64,000 nucleotides of DNA from Amborella trichopoda (GCF_000471905.2 NW_006494789.1:5312755-5376754), one strand, 5' to 3'; shown: positions 23,341 through 37,061, counted from the first letter of the stretch. Translations and numbers: made by a program. Notes: generated by a model not told the origin, from the letters alone.

Positions 23341-24348
23341 GGTCATCTTCATCCCCTAGATTTATCTCCTCAAGTTCATCTGCTGTGGCCTGACCGCCTT
23401 CTTCCCATTCTTTTAGGGCTTCTTGCAACTTCTCATCATTGATTTTGGAGGGCTTCTCGTTAACCTCTAGCGAATATACCCATATTCCTGACATTTCTTC
23501 TTCTAGTCAGGCCTTGCTATGGGGCATGGTTCTTGCATCCTCCTCTTGCTTGCCGAAGAAGGATCAACTTTGAGTAGAGCCGATGTATCTAGTCGAGGGA
23601 ATTCATTCTGAGGTACTTGGGACGGCTGCAACTCAGTGATTGTATAGACAGTCAGTCCCTCATGAGGATCCTCTCGATGTTCTCCTATATCCATCATGGG
23701 TCTAGGTAATATGGTAGGTTCGAGAGCAGGTTTGAGGTGGAGAAGATTTATTTTGGTCTACTGACTGACTTGGTTGAGAAACCGGCTTAGTTTGGAAAAT
23801 CTTGGTGGATTGGGTGATAGGGATTTGTTTGAGTAAAGTGGAGGTTTGAGATTGAGGCTTAGGAGGTGGTTGGGTATATGGGATCAGAGGCATCCTGAGA
23901 AATTTGAGGATGGGTAGATTATTTGGGGTATTTGGGCTAGGAAGAAGTGGTGGACAAGGAAACTTCAGGATGCTTGGCCTCTGAGGAGGAGGTTGCAGCA
24001 TTTTCCCTGATCTCAGACTCATTTTCCCCGTACTGAGTGATTCTGCAGAGATCTGCACCATGTGATAGGCTTCTTGAGAATAGAAGCTTTGCCCTCTTGA
24101 TTCTCTCAGCCTCTGCTCAAAATCGGGCTCAGGGGGCCACTAGGGTTTCTTCGGCTTTGACTTTTTGAGCTTCCTGATAGAAGAGGATGGCTCTGACTTG
24201 GCTCGAGCAGCCAGGGCATAAGTGACTGTCAAGAATCCAGCCGCTTGGGCTAGCATCTTTCTTAGCCGCCTTCGGTGCGTAATGCTTACATTGGTTCCTT
24301 CTAGTTCTCTGTCAAGGGCCTCGAAGTCTGGACATTCCCGGGTTGTGC
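23341..24348 (-). pseudogene. Gag-RT linker of E3 lacking protease
   Basis: From 24348 the strand reads TTRECPDFEALDRELEGTN, a basic segment (KLKKSKPKKP) and a Pro-rich stretch (24061-23702, PYTQPPPKPQS). It then passes to an acidic pre-RT spacer (EKLQEALKEWEEGGQAT, 23494-23340). In T1a and T1b the Pro-rich stretch leads into an aspartic protease of about 100 residues. Here the sequence departs after the Pro-rich part, and no DGGS or DSG motif is found in any frame before RT. Confidence 0.7.
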
Positions 24349-24411
24349 CTGCAAAAGACATAAAGAGGAAGGAGAAGAAGAAGAAGAAGAGGAAGAGGAA
24401 GAGGAAGAAGT
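24349..24411 (-). promoter_or_regulatory. Pyrimidine tract with TTTTGCAG (possible 3' splice site)
   Basis: On the minus strand, over 40 bases of C and T, then TTTATGTCTTTTGCAG, with the AG at 24350-24349. This is the strongest acceptor-like site of the four. The frame of the tract differs from that of E5 (Phe/Leu versus Ser), so the nucleotide tract is kept while the encoded residues are not. Confidence 0.45.
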
Positions 24412-25550
24412 GAGGTTAGTAGGTGAGGGACTTTTAGGGTCATTTCTAGAAGAGGAAGGAGAAGACGAAGAGGAATAAGAGGGTTAGTAGGTTAGGAACT
24501 TTTAGGGTTATTCCCCTCATTAGACCGATTTTGGCAGCTTTTTTCTTCATCACTGGAGTGGGACGTATGCAAGGGATGTTTTAGGTTTTTCCTCTGCTTA
24601 AACCATTGGGGGTGCTTTTAACTTCGTCACCCTTATTGAACTTGCCTCGAGTAGAAGGTGGCCCTGGGATATCCTCTTGATGAGATGAGGGAGGAAGGAT
24701 GATCATGCTGGGGATGAAGTCCTATAAGATCGACAATGGAGGAAGAGGCCTGAGAAATTCTTAGATGACCGGTGGTTGATGAATCTTATTCTTCTCTCCT
24801 CCTGTTTTCCTTGAAAGGTGCTTGATTTTTCTTGCTAGGTTTGTGAACAACCCTAGCTTGATAAACTGCCTCTCGCTTTAAGGAATTGAGTCTGCTCTAC
24901 CCGTGATAGACTCTCCATGGCTGGGAAGTCGAGGGTTCAACAGGATTAGAGGCATCATTATGAGAATCTTGCACTGAAGCTTTCTCTTAGATGGGGACAC
25001 TGACTTGCGGGTGCTCTTCCATGTCAGTGTAGTCAATGTGACCTCTTTGCACCTTCTTTGCGATTATGGCTTCGAACCCATAGCATTTGCTCAGCTTGTG
25101 GCCCCATATCTGATGATGCGAGCACCAATGGTTCTCGGTTCCTTGGGCAAGGTACTTGGGCTGCCTTATCGGCTTTGATGTGACGAGTCCCTGTTGGAGC
25201 ATCATACCGAACAAAGCCTGAAGGAGATCTGATGGTAGCTCATCAAAAGAGTGCGGGCCTTCGCTTTCCTCCTGTATTGTCACCGCGTGGGAGGCGTCAG
25301 CTGCCTTGAATGCTTTCTTAAGTTCCTAGAGTTTTATCAGACCCTTGTAGATCAAAGCCTCGATGAAGTCCTTGAGTGTATAACATTCCTCTGTGGGGTG
25401 GCTTATCCTCCGATGATAAGAACAATAATTTGCATGGGTATTGAGACCAGCTTGATTAGGGAAGTTAGTCTCAGGCAGCTCAATCATATTCTGCTCCAGC
25501 AATAGTCAGAGCAGTGCACGAACCCATTCCTTTTCAAAAGGATAGATCTT
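24412..25550 (-). pseudogene. Gag of E3, C-terminal part
   Basis: It contains FEKEWVRALL next to the solo LTR border, then a zinc-knuckle variant (CSHHQIWGHKLSKC, about 25125-25080) in an open frame of 98 codons (25283-24987), and a tail with GDExK-type repeats. It continues the gag at 28643-30690; the two halves are separated only by the solo LTR. Confidence 0.75.
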
Positions 25551-27124
25551 TTTTTGAAGATATTTTTCAGCACCTTGAGTCCCCGTTGCGAAATAAAAAG
25601 AGAAGCCGGTCAATAATGCCTTAACATACAGTGGAATTATCAACAGTCTCAGAATTGCCTCATAATGAGTTAAAATGTTTTTAAGCACTTCAAAAGGCCA
25701 CTTGCTAAGTTTCGGTACAATCCGACATGTCTAAGATAGTGCAGACAAGAAACAATTTCGAAAAAATCAGTCTCTAACACTCTGAAACCGACCCTATTAC
25801 TAGAGATCTATTTTCGATCCATCATCAAATTGCTGTGGGACTACCGCCATTGGATCTAGAATGGTCAAAAACCACTATTTGTGAAGTTTCGGCTTAATCG
25901 GGCACTCAAGGACAAAGTTATGGGTAAAAGACCAAAAAGTGGTATGTCGCACACTATTCCCATGCGCCCTCGCTTCACCAAATCACCATTAAAGGTGGCT
26001 ACTTTTAAAATCTTGGGCAGTGACTTTTGGAGGCCATATCTCATTCGTCCCAAGTCGGATTGCTCTCAAGTTTTGTGAGTGTGTTCGTCTCGTCAAGACA
26101 AATGTTTCGATATGTGGCATGCCCTGTGACGATGCAAGGAGAAAAGCTAGAGAGAAGTTGCTGATCTGTGAAGAAAGTTGTAGGAAAATCAGCAGCGACA
26201 TGCCTCACTCAAATGACCAAATCATGACGCTCTTGCATCGGATTGACGTTCCGTCATGTGCATGAGGTCTAATGCTATATCTGGTCCGAACCCCGTACAT
26301 GATGAACGGTCGGATTTCACACACTAATCCAATAAAGTGACTGTAAATTCTGGCGCCAGATTTTTAGATTCCTGCCATTACTAAAAAATTGTTCCGGACA
26401 CAAAATCGAGCTGTGGTTGTTGCCACACGATCGTGACGGCATGCTTAGTGTGATCCAACGAATAAATCATGAAGAAACATCAAGGAACGAGCACATTATC
26501 GATTCGAAGTTTTCAAGATTCATCCAAATTTCAAGTCGCATGATGGTAAAAAACGCGATCCATGGCTCGAAGTTGGTATCAAATCGATCTTCATGCCAAG
26601 ACCTACAAGAAAACAATCCTCTTTTTGGTAAATGGGAATCAGAGCAACCTCAGATCATCCACCAAAGATCACATATGTTTTAGAGCAGCAGCAGGGACTG
26701 TTTTGAAATTCAATGAGATGTTAAGCAGGGGCAAAACAACCCTTTTGCACCCATTTTTAGAATTATTTTAATTCAATCAAATTGTAATTATCACAATTGA
26801 GATAATTTTTGAGCATCCACCCATGTTTGGGCTCAATTTTATAAATTCATGCTAAACCTCGTTGTAAAGGGTTCTTCCCTGATTCCCCCTTAGGCATTCA
26901 ATTGATCAATAAAGTTCGTGTTTCTTCTTTGAATTCATGGGTGCATCTTGAAGACAGAGAGGAGAGAGAAGAAAAGGGCTGATACCCTTCAGTAAGGTAA
27001 TTTTCTCTTTCCTCCTGAATCTTCCTCTCATCTTTATCTCTTTCTTTCTCCTCCTCTCCTCTCTTGCTTCGTCTTTCTTTTCTTTCTTCTTCTTTTCTCA
27101 AGTTCTCTCTCTTCTTCTCTGTGA

Positions 27125-28235
27125 ACACACATAGCTATGGCAGATCCGTGCATGTCATCTTCTTTCTTCTTTTTCTCTAACCCACATAGCGATGGCAGTG
27201 TTATGTGTGTCTCATTCTCTCCCTTTCTTCTTCTTCTTTTCTTTCTTCTTCTTCTCTCTTTCTCTCTGACTGAATGTGCATGGTGATGGTAGCGTCATGC
27301 ATGAACCTCTCTCTCTATTTTATTTTCTCTATCTCGTACACATGACCATGGCAACGCCGTGTGTGTTTTTTTCTCTCCCTCCTTCTCTCTGCTCTATCTT
27401 TCTATCTGTCTCTCTCTATCTGAACATGCATAACGGTGGCAATGGCGTGCATGAAACCCTTTCTTCTTTGTTCTTCTCTCTGTCTGAACATGCACAACGA
27501 TGGTAATGCCGTGTATGAATCTCTCTTTCTGTTTTCTTCTCTCTCTGATACCCACGACGGTGGCAGTACCGTGCATACCTCTTTCCTCTCCTCTTTCATT
27601 ATTCTTCTTTTCTCTTTCTTAATCTCTTTCTCTCTCTTTCCTTCTTTCTCTTCTGGCTCTTTCCCAATTTCTCTCCTCACTTTCTTTCGCCCTCTCTCCT
27701 TTCCTTTCTTCTCCTTCTACTTTCTTTTCCTCTTCCTCTTTCCTAAAATCCTCTTTCCTCCTCCCTGTCTTTCTTGCCTTCACTCTAATTTATTTTCTCT
27801 CTCCCCTCCCATCGTGCACAGAAATGCTCATCACTGAGTATGACGTTCTCAGCCTTCCTTTATCTTTTAGAAATATGTGTAGTGAGCTGGGCCTTAACCC
27901 AAGTGACGGACCAAGCCTCTGTCCAAATTTCCCCTTTCTCATGTGGCACACAGCGATGCTCATCGCCGTGCATGACATTCATTTCTCATTCTTGTCTCTC
28001 TCTATCATGGACAGCAGAAGTCCATCATCGTCCATGTTCCTTCTCTCTTCTCTTTCCTCTATCATGAACAGCAGAAGTCCATCGCCATCCATGTACTTGT
28101 TATTTCCTCTTTCTCTATCATGAATGGTGGAAGTCCATCGTCGTCCATGTACTTTCTCTGTCATGAATGGTAAAAGTTCATCGTCGTCCATGTTCTTTCT
28201 CTCTCCTCTTTTTCTATCATAGATTGTGAAAGTCT
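27125..28235 (+). repeat. Dyad minisatellite in U5 of the solo LTR
   Basis: Two kinds of unit in CT-rich sequence. The first is GCATGxxxGGTGGCAxxGCC followed by GTGCATG (27130-27580). The second is ATGGACAGCAGAAGTCCAT with CATCGTCCATG (28000-28235). These differ from the CAGTCGG units of the LTRs at 14049 and 35689 but resemble those of the LTR at 31327. Confidence 0.7.
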
Positions 28236-28245
28236 ATCACTGTCC

Positions 28246-28500
28246 ATGCTTTTCTCTCTCTTCTTATCTCTCTTCTTTTTTCTCTTCTTTCTCTCTTCTC
28301 TTCAATTTTCTCTCTTCTCTTCTCTTCTCTCTTCTCTTCTCTCTCTTCTCTTCTCTTCTCTTCTCTCTCTTCTTCTCTCTTCTATTCTCTCTCCTCTCGT
28401 CTTCTTTCTTCTCTTCTTCTTCCCTTCTCTTCTCTATTCTATTATTTTCTTCTTCGTCGTCTCTTTTCTCTTCTTCTTCTCTTTTCTCCTCTTTCCTCCT
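28246..28500. repeat. CT-rich simple sequence
   Basis: Almost pure pyrimidine (TCTTCTCTTCTCT). The long frames across it on both strands are simple Ser/Leu or Glu/Arg runs and not genes. Confidence 0.85.
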
Positions 28501-28642
28501 CTCTCATCCATTTGTATACCTGCCCTTGCTCTTGAGTAAGGTTCTCTAGAGAGCAATCTCAAAGTCTTGGGTTATCTCGAAACCCGAGACGCATGTCGCC
28601 AAATTATCCAGATCCGGAGGGTGAGATCGAGGCACCTAACCA

Positions 28643-30690
28643 ACCTTTTTCTAATACTTGGCCCAATAATCATCCCGATTAAAGTTCACAGCTGGGGGCA
28701 CCTGGTTATATGACTACTGTTGCTTGCCTGCATGAGGCGCTGTGTGTGTCTTTGTTGTGCCTACCCCTTTGGAGAGGTCAAAAGTTTGGGAGGCAGCCTT
28801 CTTCGGATCTCTTATGATGACAACAACATTGATTACCCCTTTTTGCTGATTGCCTCGAGCGTTGGTCTGAGGATTGCCATTGCCCTGGTTGTTTCTCGAG
28901 CTTGAAGACGGCTGTCGTGACCTACCATGGTGGCATGACAAGATTTCTATACGAACTGATTTAGATATCAGCTTTAACATGGAGGTCGTATTAGAGCCCT
29001 CAATATGTAGGGCAATCTCGGGTCTCATGTTTCGTATGCAAGTCTGGACTGCTTCCTTCTCAGACAGGATTAGAATGGTAAGCAACCAAATCACTCCATC
29101 TCGCTTTGAACTGGTCCATAGGCTCATCAGGCTCTTGGTTTAAGCTGAGAAGCTTAATGGCTTGGACCTCTCTCTCGACCTCATAGAAGCGCTAAGAAGA
29201 ATAGTTGCTCCATTTCCTCCCAAGTATGTGTTAAATTTGGAGGAAGTCGAGCATGCCACTGAAAGACCGAGCCATCAAGAGTTTCAACGAACTGATGAAC
29301 GAGAAGTCTCCCTTCAGCCGTTGTTTCTCAACATGCCTCTTGAAAATGCGCAATATGTTGGTGCAAGGATGTTGTACCATTGAACATGGTAAGCTTCCCC
29401 TTTTGGTAATTTGAGGGAAACGAAACTTGATCAATGTAGGAGGGGTATGGCTTTTGGTAACGCGTTGTCCCTTGTATTCCCAGAATCTATCTATTCTTTA
29501 AGCAGTGGGTTACCATAGCGTCGACGTCTGCTTGTGAAAACATTTGAGGGGCAGAGCTGTCTTACGAGGCCGGTGAAGAAGTCTGCTTTGGAGCTGCATC
29601 TGCCTGGGGATGGGAATTTGCCTCATGATGAGTCGAATTGGCTGTCGATCACATGCTTTCCATGCGATCGATCTTCTCCATCATGGCACGCATGTGCACT
29701 TCTTGGGAGTCGTTACATTCGTTCATGACCATGACGCTGACCATCTCTTCAGGGAGGTCAGCCTTAGGTGCAGTTGAAGGCTTTCGAGTTTGGTGGGTCG
29801 TGCGTGGTAGATCGGTCAGCGAGGGCTCAACATGCCCCAACTGGATTCGAGTCTTATATGCTGACCACGTAAGGACCGGTTCTTGACGGTCTTAAGACCG
29901 TGACTGTTTGGTGGTCGGGTCATCTTCTATGACGCTGACCACTGTGTAGGATTCACGAACCTCCTCTTCGGGCTCTGTGATTTGAAGAGGGTAAAAGGGG
30001 TTCCTGTGAAGAGGGTTATCGGAGCTAGCTTCCTCGACTATTTGAGCGGCTTCGTTGGTTAAGATTCACAGACCCCTGTCGCGTTTAACTTTGAGGCTTT
30101 GATGAACCTCATGTCAGAACTACGATCAGGATTGCAACTGGCTAGCTTTTCTTACGCAAGAAAGAGTCGTCTTCATCAGATGAAGCAATGGGTGGACCAG
30201 GAATTGGGGCCAACCTAGGCCAGGGAGGACGAAGGACTTGTTCTCACATCGGGTCTTAGCCCCGAGCTCCATTATGAGCCTCAAAGACATGACCGAGTTG
30301 ATGGAGCCGGATCAAGATGGTACTTTTGGGGAAAGTCTTTGAGTACCATGGCTCAAGATGCTTGCTCGAACGGGAAGGGGCAAGAGGGAAAAGGTTCAAC
30401 TCATGATAATGCCTGAGTCGGGACCGATGAGCGGTTCGTGAAGACGACGCGTGTGCACTCCTTGAAGAGGAAGATCACGGGTGACTTTGGGGTCAGCCCG
30501 CTCGAACAGGTAGTCTGACCTTAGGAGGTTACGAACTTTGAGCGGGTGTTTGTAAGGGAACAGGTGAGACCTTTCCCTTACGTGGTGGGTAAGTGTGTGC
30601 TTAGAGGGAAGACGAGGTGGTCGTCTTTCGTGTACTCGGATTGGTGCAGTGACGACATTGCCTCGAGTGATGGGATGCACATGTACAGGT
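28643..30690 (-). pseudogene. Gag of E3, N-terminal and core part
   Basis: On the minus strand: an N-terminal extension (about 30690-30100; related to T1a 39500-40080 and E4 48918-48490), a middle with PKADLPEEMVSVMVM (29840-29649), then the gag core with TCIRNMRPEIALHIEGSN and SISKSVRIEIL-like text (29127-28714). The core is interrupted at 28643 by the solo LTR. Stops and shifts are frequent. It follows the primer-binding site and leader of the same element. Confidence 0.75.
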
Positions 30691-31302
30691 TTCGGCCCAA
30701 GGAGGCCTAATCCTGGATACTTTCTTGAGGTAACACAAGGGTTGGCCTAAGGTGTGGCTAGAGTGGATGACCCACGAGCCTTAGGGTGTGTGCGTGAGGT
30801 GGAGGTTCCTGGATCTCCGCCTCGATGTGTTGAGCCTCTAAGCATAGAGACCCGAGGTCGTGCAGGCATGTGGGGTGTATCCTTACGGCAACTCATAGGA
30901 GCAATGGCAACTTCCTTGCCCTTTGAAGAAAGGGACTAGGTAGCCTTTCGATGTCACTCAACAATACGACTGGCAAGTGACTTGTTAGTGACAGGGTGCA
31001 TGTTGTGAGTGGCAGCAGACGTGCTACCTGTGCAAAGTGCTTTGGTGGGCAGTTAGGGACCTTCAAGTCCCTTCTCACACCTATCTAGGTCAGGACCTGG
31101 GGGCTAGACATTGGGTCTTTGCTCATAAGGAAAGTCAAATACGAAGCTGAAGGAGCTTGTCCTCGAGGGAAACTTGCAAATGCGGGGATGAGAAATCCCC
31201 GATCTGAATTAATGGGTTAAGGCACCGGAAAGCCATGTGTGTGCAGTGCAGAAAAACAAAGGAGAAACTAGCCAAACAAGGATGATTTGAAAAAGGGGTA
31301 GT
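30691..31302 (-). other. Untranslated leader of E3
   Basis: Sequence between primer-binding site and gag, related to the leader of T1a (38795-39500) in inverse orientation. Shared blocks include TTGTGAGTGGCAGCAGACGT-like text and CCACGAGCCTTAGGGTG. No convincing coding frame. Confidence 0.6.
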
Positions 31303-31324
31303 GTGTCCTTAGTGGAGTCGCCAA
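31303..31324 (-). promoter_or_regulatory. Primer-binding site of E3
   Basis: On the minus strand TTGGCGACTCCACTAAGGAC begins two bases after the LTR end CTAACCA. It is of the TGGCGACTCCACTGGGGA type known from Tat-lineage elements, where a host tRNA 3' end primes minus-strand DNA. GGGG has become AAGG. Confidence 0.75.
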
Positions 31325-32039
31325 GCTGGTTAGATGCCTCAATCTCGCCCCCGGGTTGGGATGACCTAGTGGCACGTGTCTTGCGTTTCAAGGGGAACCC
31401 GAGACTTGAGACCGCTCTCTCGGGAACCTTGTTACAAAACAATGGCAGGTACACCAGCTGGTGAGAGAGGAATTTAATGTGAGGTGGGACACACCTCACC
31501 TGAGTCCGTGACTCACTTGGGCTGACTCGCGTGGGCATCCTCTTAGATCATAATGGAAATCCCTCAAGTCCTTCAGCTGGTTCGAAATCGCCTCCCTTGA
31601 CCTGTACTCTCTTGTTTATGTGATCACAGACACATGGTTAATTTTACAAGACAAGGGGGTCAAGGGATCCAACCTTGTCTTTAGGCAAATGCACATACCC
31701 GTGCACATTCAAAGAAGAAGGGAAAGGAATGAGATGAAGATTGGGGTGATAAGAGGAGAAGGGAGAAATAGAATAGAACAAAGAGAAGAAAAGAAAGAGA
31801 AATTTAACCAGGTCGCTAGACTGACACAGTAGCTAGACCAGTATGTTGATTGACCTGACATGGTAGCATGATAGGCACGGTAACTCAGACTGGAACGACA
31901 GCAATACTACTCGACGAAAGAACCAACACCGACCAGCCTGGCACGATGGCTAGCCTATCGTGGTAGCAAGACGGGCATGGTAACTCAGACCGGCATGGTG
32001 GCAATACTGCTTGACGACGGGACTACCATGACAGTGCTA

Positions 32040-32579
<540 letters not shown>

Positions 32580-32580
<1 letters not shown>

Positions 32581-33160
32581 GAGACATGGATGACGATGGG
32601 ATTCTGTTGTCTATGAAAGAGGAAGGAGAAAGAAGAAAGAAGCATGGACGGTGATGGGGTGGTCCATGAAAGAGGAGAGAGAAGAGAGAAGAAAGTATGG
32701 ACGATGATGGGTTTCCAACGTTCATGACAGAGAAGAGAGAAAAGAGAAGAAAGCATGGACAACGATGGGGTTTCGCCATCCATGACAAAGGAGAGAGAAG
32801 AGAGAAGAGAGAAGAAAGCATTAACGACTATGGGGTTCCACCGTCCATGACAGATGAGAGAGAAAGGGAGAGAAGGAGAAAGAACATGGATGGTGATAGG
32901 TTTTGGCGTCCTTGATAGAAGGGAGAGAGTAAGAGAGAGGAGAAGGACCATGGACGATGATGGGTTTCGTCGCCCATGACGAGAAAGAGAGAGTAAGAAA
33001 GAACATGGACGGCGATGGGTTCCATCGTCCATGATGAGAAGAGAGAAAAAGAGAACATAAACGACGATGTGACGATGTGTTCCACCGTCCATGACATGGG
33101 AATGAAGGAAAGAGAGATCATGGACGGCGATGTGTTCCGCCGTCCATGAGTATCTGAAGG
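32580..33160 (-). repeat. Dyad minisatellite in U5 of the E3 5' LTR
   Basis: About ten units of roughly 55-60 bp with CATGGACGxCGATGG, a short loop, then CCATCGTCCATG, in purine-rich spacers. At 33004-33033 the arms CATGGA/TCCATG and CGATGG/CCATCG are perfect, with a 3-base bulge and a short loop. Confidence 0.8.
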
Positions 33161-35060
33161 GACTCAAACACAACCCGGCCCTTGTCAGAGAATAGGTGAA
33201 TAAATGTTGTGCACGACGATGATCATCGACATGCACAACATGAAGAAAGGGGAATGTGGACAAAGGCCCGGCTCGCCACTCGGGTTAAGGCCCGGCTCAC
33301 TGTGCATGTTCCTAAAGGGGAGGACATCGTGCTCAGCGATGGGCACCGCCGTGCATGACTGGAGAGGAGAGAGAAAGAAAAGAACAGAGAGAAAAGGAAA
33401 GAAGAGGGGATGAGAGAGGAAAGAGACTAGAGAGGAAGAGAAATAAAGGCATGCATGACAATAGCCTACTGCCGGACGTGTTGAGAGAGAGGAAAGAGAA
33501 ATAGAGGAAAAGAGGAAAAGAGAGGAAGAAAGAAGACGAGAGAGAAAGAACAGGAGAGAGAAAGAAAGAAGAGGAGAGAGGAGAGAGAAAGAAGAGAGAG
33601 AAGAGAGGAGGAGAAAGAAAGTTACCTTCATCGAGAGATATCAGACTTTTCTTTTATCTCCTCTCTCTCTCTTGGAGGTGCCCACAATTTTATTGCTCAA
33701 ACTCTAAATTTTCATTCATCAATTGAGGTTCCTTTACAATGAAGTATAACATGATATTTACAAAGTTGGGCCCAAAACATGGGTAGATGCTCAAAGATAA
33801 CCTAATTGATGATAATTATAATTTATTTGAATTAAAATAAAATGTAAAGACGGGTGTAAAATTATAGTTTTGCTCATGCCCAACAATACCCAAAATTCTA
33901 AAACAGTCCATGCTACTGCCCTAAAACGTGTGTGATCTTCCATGGATGATTCGAGGTTGCTCCAATGCCTGTTTGGCAAAAAGAAGATTACTTTCTTGTT
34001 GGGCTCAACATGACGATCAGTTTGATACTAACTTCGAGCTACGAATTGTGTTTTTTAGGCCACTATCATGCGACTTGAAATTTGTATAAATCTTGAAAAT
34101 TTTTGATCGATAGTGTGCTCATTTCTTGATGTTTTTCTTTGATTTCTTCACTAAATTGAACTAAGCATGCCATCACGATCGTGTTGCACCAAACACAACT
34201 GGATTTCATGCCCGAAAGAAGATTTTACCATATTGGGTTTTTTACATGAATTTACAGCAATTTTGACAACCTCGTGTGTGGAATCTGACCATTCATCACA
34301 TGCGAAGTTCAGCCCAAATGTAGCCTAGGACCTTACGCACGCAATGGAACCGGTTTCCTGTCGATCAGATGGGCGAGTGCCATGATATGGCAGCTCGAGC
34401 GAGGCGTATCGCTGCTGATTTTCCTGCAACTTCTACCTCGAATCATCAATTTCTCTCTAGCTTTTCTTCCTACTCGGACATCATCATAAGACATGCCACA
34501 TGTCAAAACGTTCGTCTTGACGAGATGCACACACTTGCAAAATTTGAGCATGATCCGTCTCAAAACTAATGAGATATGGATCTCCGAAGTTGCTGCTTGT
34601 GACTATGCAAACCAATTTCCTTTATTGGAGATTGGTGCAAGGAGGCCGCATGGAATTAGCGTGCAGCCTACCCCTTTTTAACGTTTCACCCATAACTTTG
34701 TCTTGAAACGTCTGTTTAAGTTGAAACTCGACCCCTAAGAGTTTTCGACTATTTCGGATTCAATGGTGGTGGTCCCACAACCATTTGATGCATCAGAAAA
34801 AGAGGTCTAGTTACATGGTCGGTTTCAGGGTGATAGAGGCTGATTTTTCTGAAATGGTTTATTTGTCTGCACTGCCTTAGACATGTCGAATTGTGAGGAA
34901 ACTTGGCAGGTGAATATTTGGAGTCTTTAGAAATATTTTAACCCGTTTTGGGGAAATTCTGAGATTTGTCAAAAATTGCACTGTATTTCAAGGCTTTATT
35001 GACCGACTTCTCTTTTATTTCTCATCGAGGACCTAAAGTTTTGAAAAATGTCTTCAAACA

Positions 35061-35688
35061 AAGAGAAGAGAGAAAAGAAAAAGTGAATAGAAGGAAGGAG
35101 AAGAAAAAAAGAAGAAAAACAGAGAAGGCAAGAGAAGAGAGAAGAAGAAGAGAAGAAGAGAAGAGAAGGGAAGAGAAATGAGAGTGGAGATAAGAGAGAA
35201 GACAGAAGAGAGAGAAGGAGAGGAGAAGAGAATAGATGAAAGAAGGAGAGATGAAGAGAGGAGAAGAGAGAAAAAGAAGAAGAGATGAAGAGAATAGAAG
35301 AGAAGAGAGAAGAAGAAGAAGAAGAAGAAGAGAATAAGATAATAGGAGAAAAGAGAAGTGAGAAGAAGAAGAAGTCGAGGAAACGAAGAGGATGAGAAGA
35401 GGTGGAAAAGGGAGGAGAAAGAAGAGAGAGAAGATAGAAGTGAGAAGAGAAGAGAAAGAAGAGAGAGAAGAGAGAAGAGAGAAGAGAAAGGAGAGAAGAG
35501 AGAAGAGAGAAGAGAAAAGAGAGAAGAGAAAGAAGGGAGAAGAGAAGAAAGGAGAAAGACGAGAGAGAAGAAGAAAGAGAAGAAAGAAGAGAGAAGAGAA
35601 AGAGAGAAGAGAGAAGAGAGAAGAAAGAAGAACGATGGTTGGCGATGGGGTTCCGTCATCCATGAAAGAAGAGAATAAGAGAAGGAAG
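35061..35688. repeat. Purine-rich spacer between head-to-head LTRs
   Basis: Almost only A and G on the plus strand, ending with one unit GATGGTTGGCGATGGGGTTC and CATCCATG, which is a minisatellite unit of the LTR-A U5 in minus orientation. This suggests the spacer is the remainder of another minus-oriented LTR-A U5, cut by the neighbouring LTRs. Long frames in it are simple Arg/Glu or Ser/Leu runs. Confidence 0.75.
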
Positions 35689-37004
35689 TGTTTGAACGTA
35701 TTTTTTAGCACCTTGGTCCTTGGTAGGAAATAGGTCAATAAAGCCAAAAAACAGTGAAAGTTCTCGAAAATCTCAGAATGGCCCTAGAATTGGTCAAGAT
35801 ATTCATCAACACTTCAAAAGACCACCTGTCGAGTTTCATCATAATCAGACATGTCTAAGGCAATGAACAAAAAGAAATAATTTAAGCAAAATCGGTCACT
35901 AACACCTTGAAATAGACCCCATAACTAGAGCTATACTTTTGGTGGATCAAATAGCTATGGGACCACTTTAATTAGATCCGGCACAGTTAAAAACCCTTAT
36001 GGGTTAAGTTTCGACTTAATCGGGCACTCCAAAAAATAGTTATGGGTAAACGACTAAAAAGGGGTAGACTGCACCCTATTCCCGTGTGGCCTCACTGCAC
36101 CAAAACGCCATTAAAGGTGGCTGTTTTTACAGTCACAGGTATCACTTTTGGGGCCTATATCGCACTCGTTCCAAGTCGAACTGCTTCCAAATTTGGTGAG
36201 CATGTTCATCTCATCAAGATGAATAATTCAATATATGGTATGCCCCGTGACGCTGCCCTAGCAGAGAGAAAAACTAAATGAAAATCACTGATCCATGAAG
36301 GGAGTTGCAGAAAATTTAATAGCAGTATGCCTCGTTCGAGCAGCAAGATCACAATGCTCGCATACCGATCGACACGAAACCAATTTCATTATGTGTGTGA
36401 GGTCCAAGGCTATCTCTGGTCAGAACCTCACGTACGATCAACGGTTGATTTCACACACGGTTGCATTACGTAAATTTTGGCTGCCGGACATCAAGATTTT
36501 GGCAAAAAACTCAAGACGACAAAATCTTCATCCGGACACGAAATCAAGCTACGCTCACTGCAACATGATCGTGACGGCATGCTCATTGTGATTCAATGAA
36601 GAAATCATGAAGAAACATCAAGGAAAGAGCACAAAATCAATATGAGGTTTTCAAGATTCATTCAAAATTCGTATCTCATGATCATGGCTCGAAAACATGA
36701 TTCATGGTTAAAAAACATGATTCATGACTCGAAGTTGGTATCAAAATGATGGCCATGCCAAGCCTTATAATAAAACAATGATCTTTCGATCAAACAGGCA
36801 TCATAACTATCATGGGTCAGTCATAAAAGATCACACAAGTTCTTGGGAAGTAATAGGGACTGTTATGAAATTCCACACATTGTTAGGCAAGGGCAAAACA
36901 GTCTTTTTGCACCCACTTTTAGAATTTCTTTAAATTCAATTAAATTGTAATTATCTTCAATTCTAGCTAGTTTTTGAGTGCACACTCACGTTTTAGCCCA
37001 ATTC

Positions 37005-37012
37005 TATATAAA
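37005..37012 (+). promoter_or_regulatory. TATA box of T1a 5' LTR
   Basis: TATATAAA in CCCAATTCTATATAAACATG, aligned with 15355. Confidence 0.6.
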
Positions 37013-37061
37013 CATGCAAAGCTAAATTGTAAGGGCCTTCGATTCATTTTTGGATTGATTC

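Larger units (their letters stand above)
25551..28642 (+). mobile_element. Solo LTR-A inserted in E3 gag
   Basis: 3092 bp from TTTTTGAAGA (start TG decayed) to CCTAACCA, opposite in orientation to E3. Gag sequence is continuous across it. The flanks are ATCTT on the left (25546-25550) and ACCTT on the right (28643-28647), an imperfect 5-bp target-site duplication. No internal region is present, so a full element inserted and was reduced by LTR-LTR recombination. AATAAA is at 26908; the TATA region has decayed to TTTTATAAAT (about 26840). Confidence 0.8.

Noticed and set aside
27402-28549. Ser/Phe/Leu-rich frames and an apparent membrane protein
   Set aside because: Pyrimidine-rich U5 of the solo LTR; hydrophobic look comes from TTC/CTC codons.
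35022-35747. 241-codon Ser/Leu/Phe frame and opposite Arg/Glu frames
   Set aside because: Purine-rich low-complexity spacer, no conserved motif.
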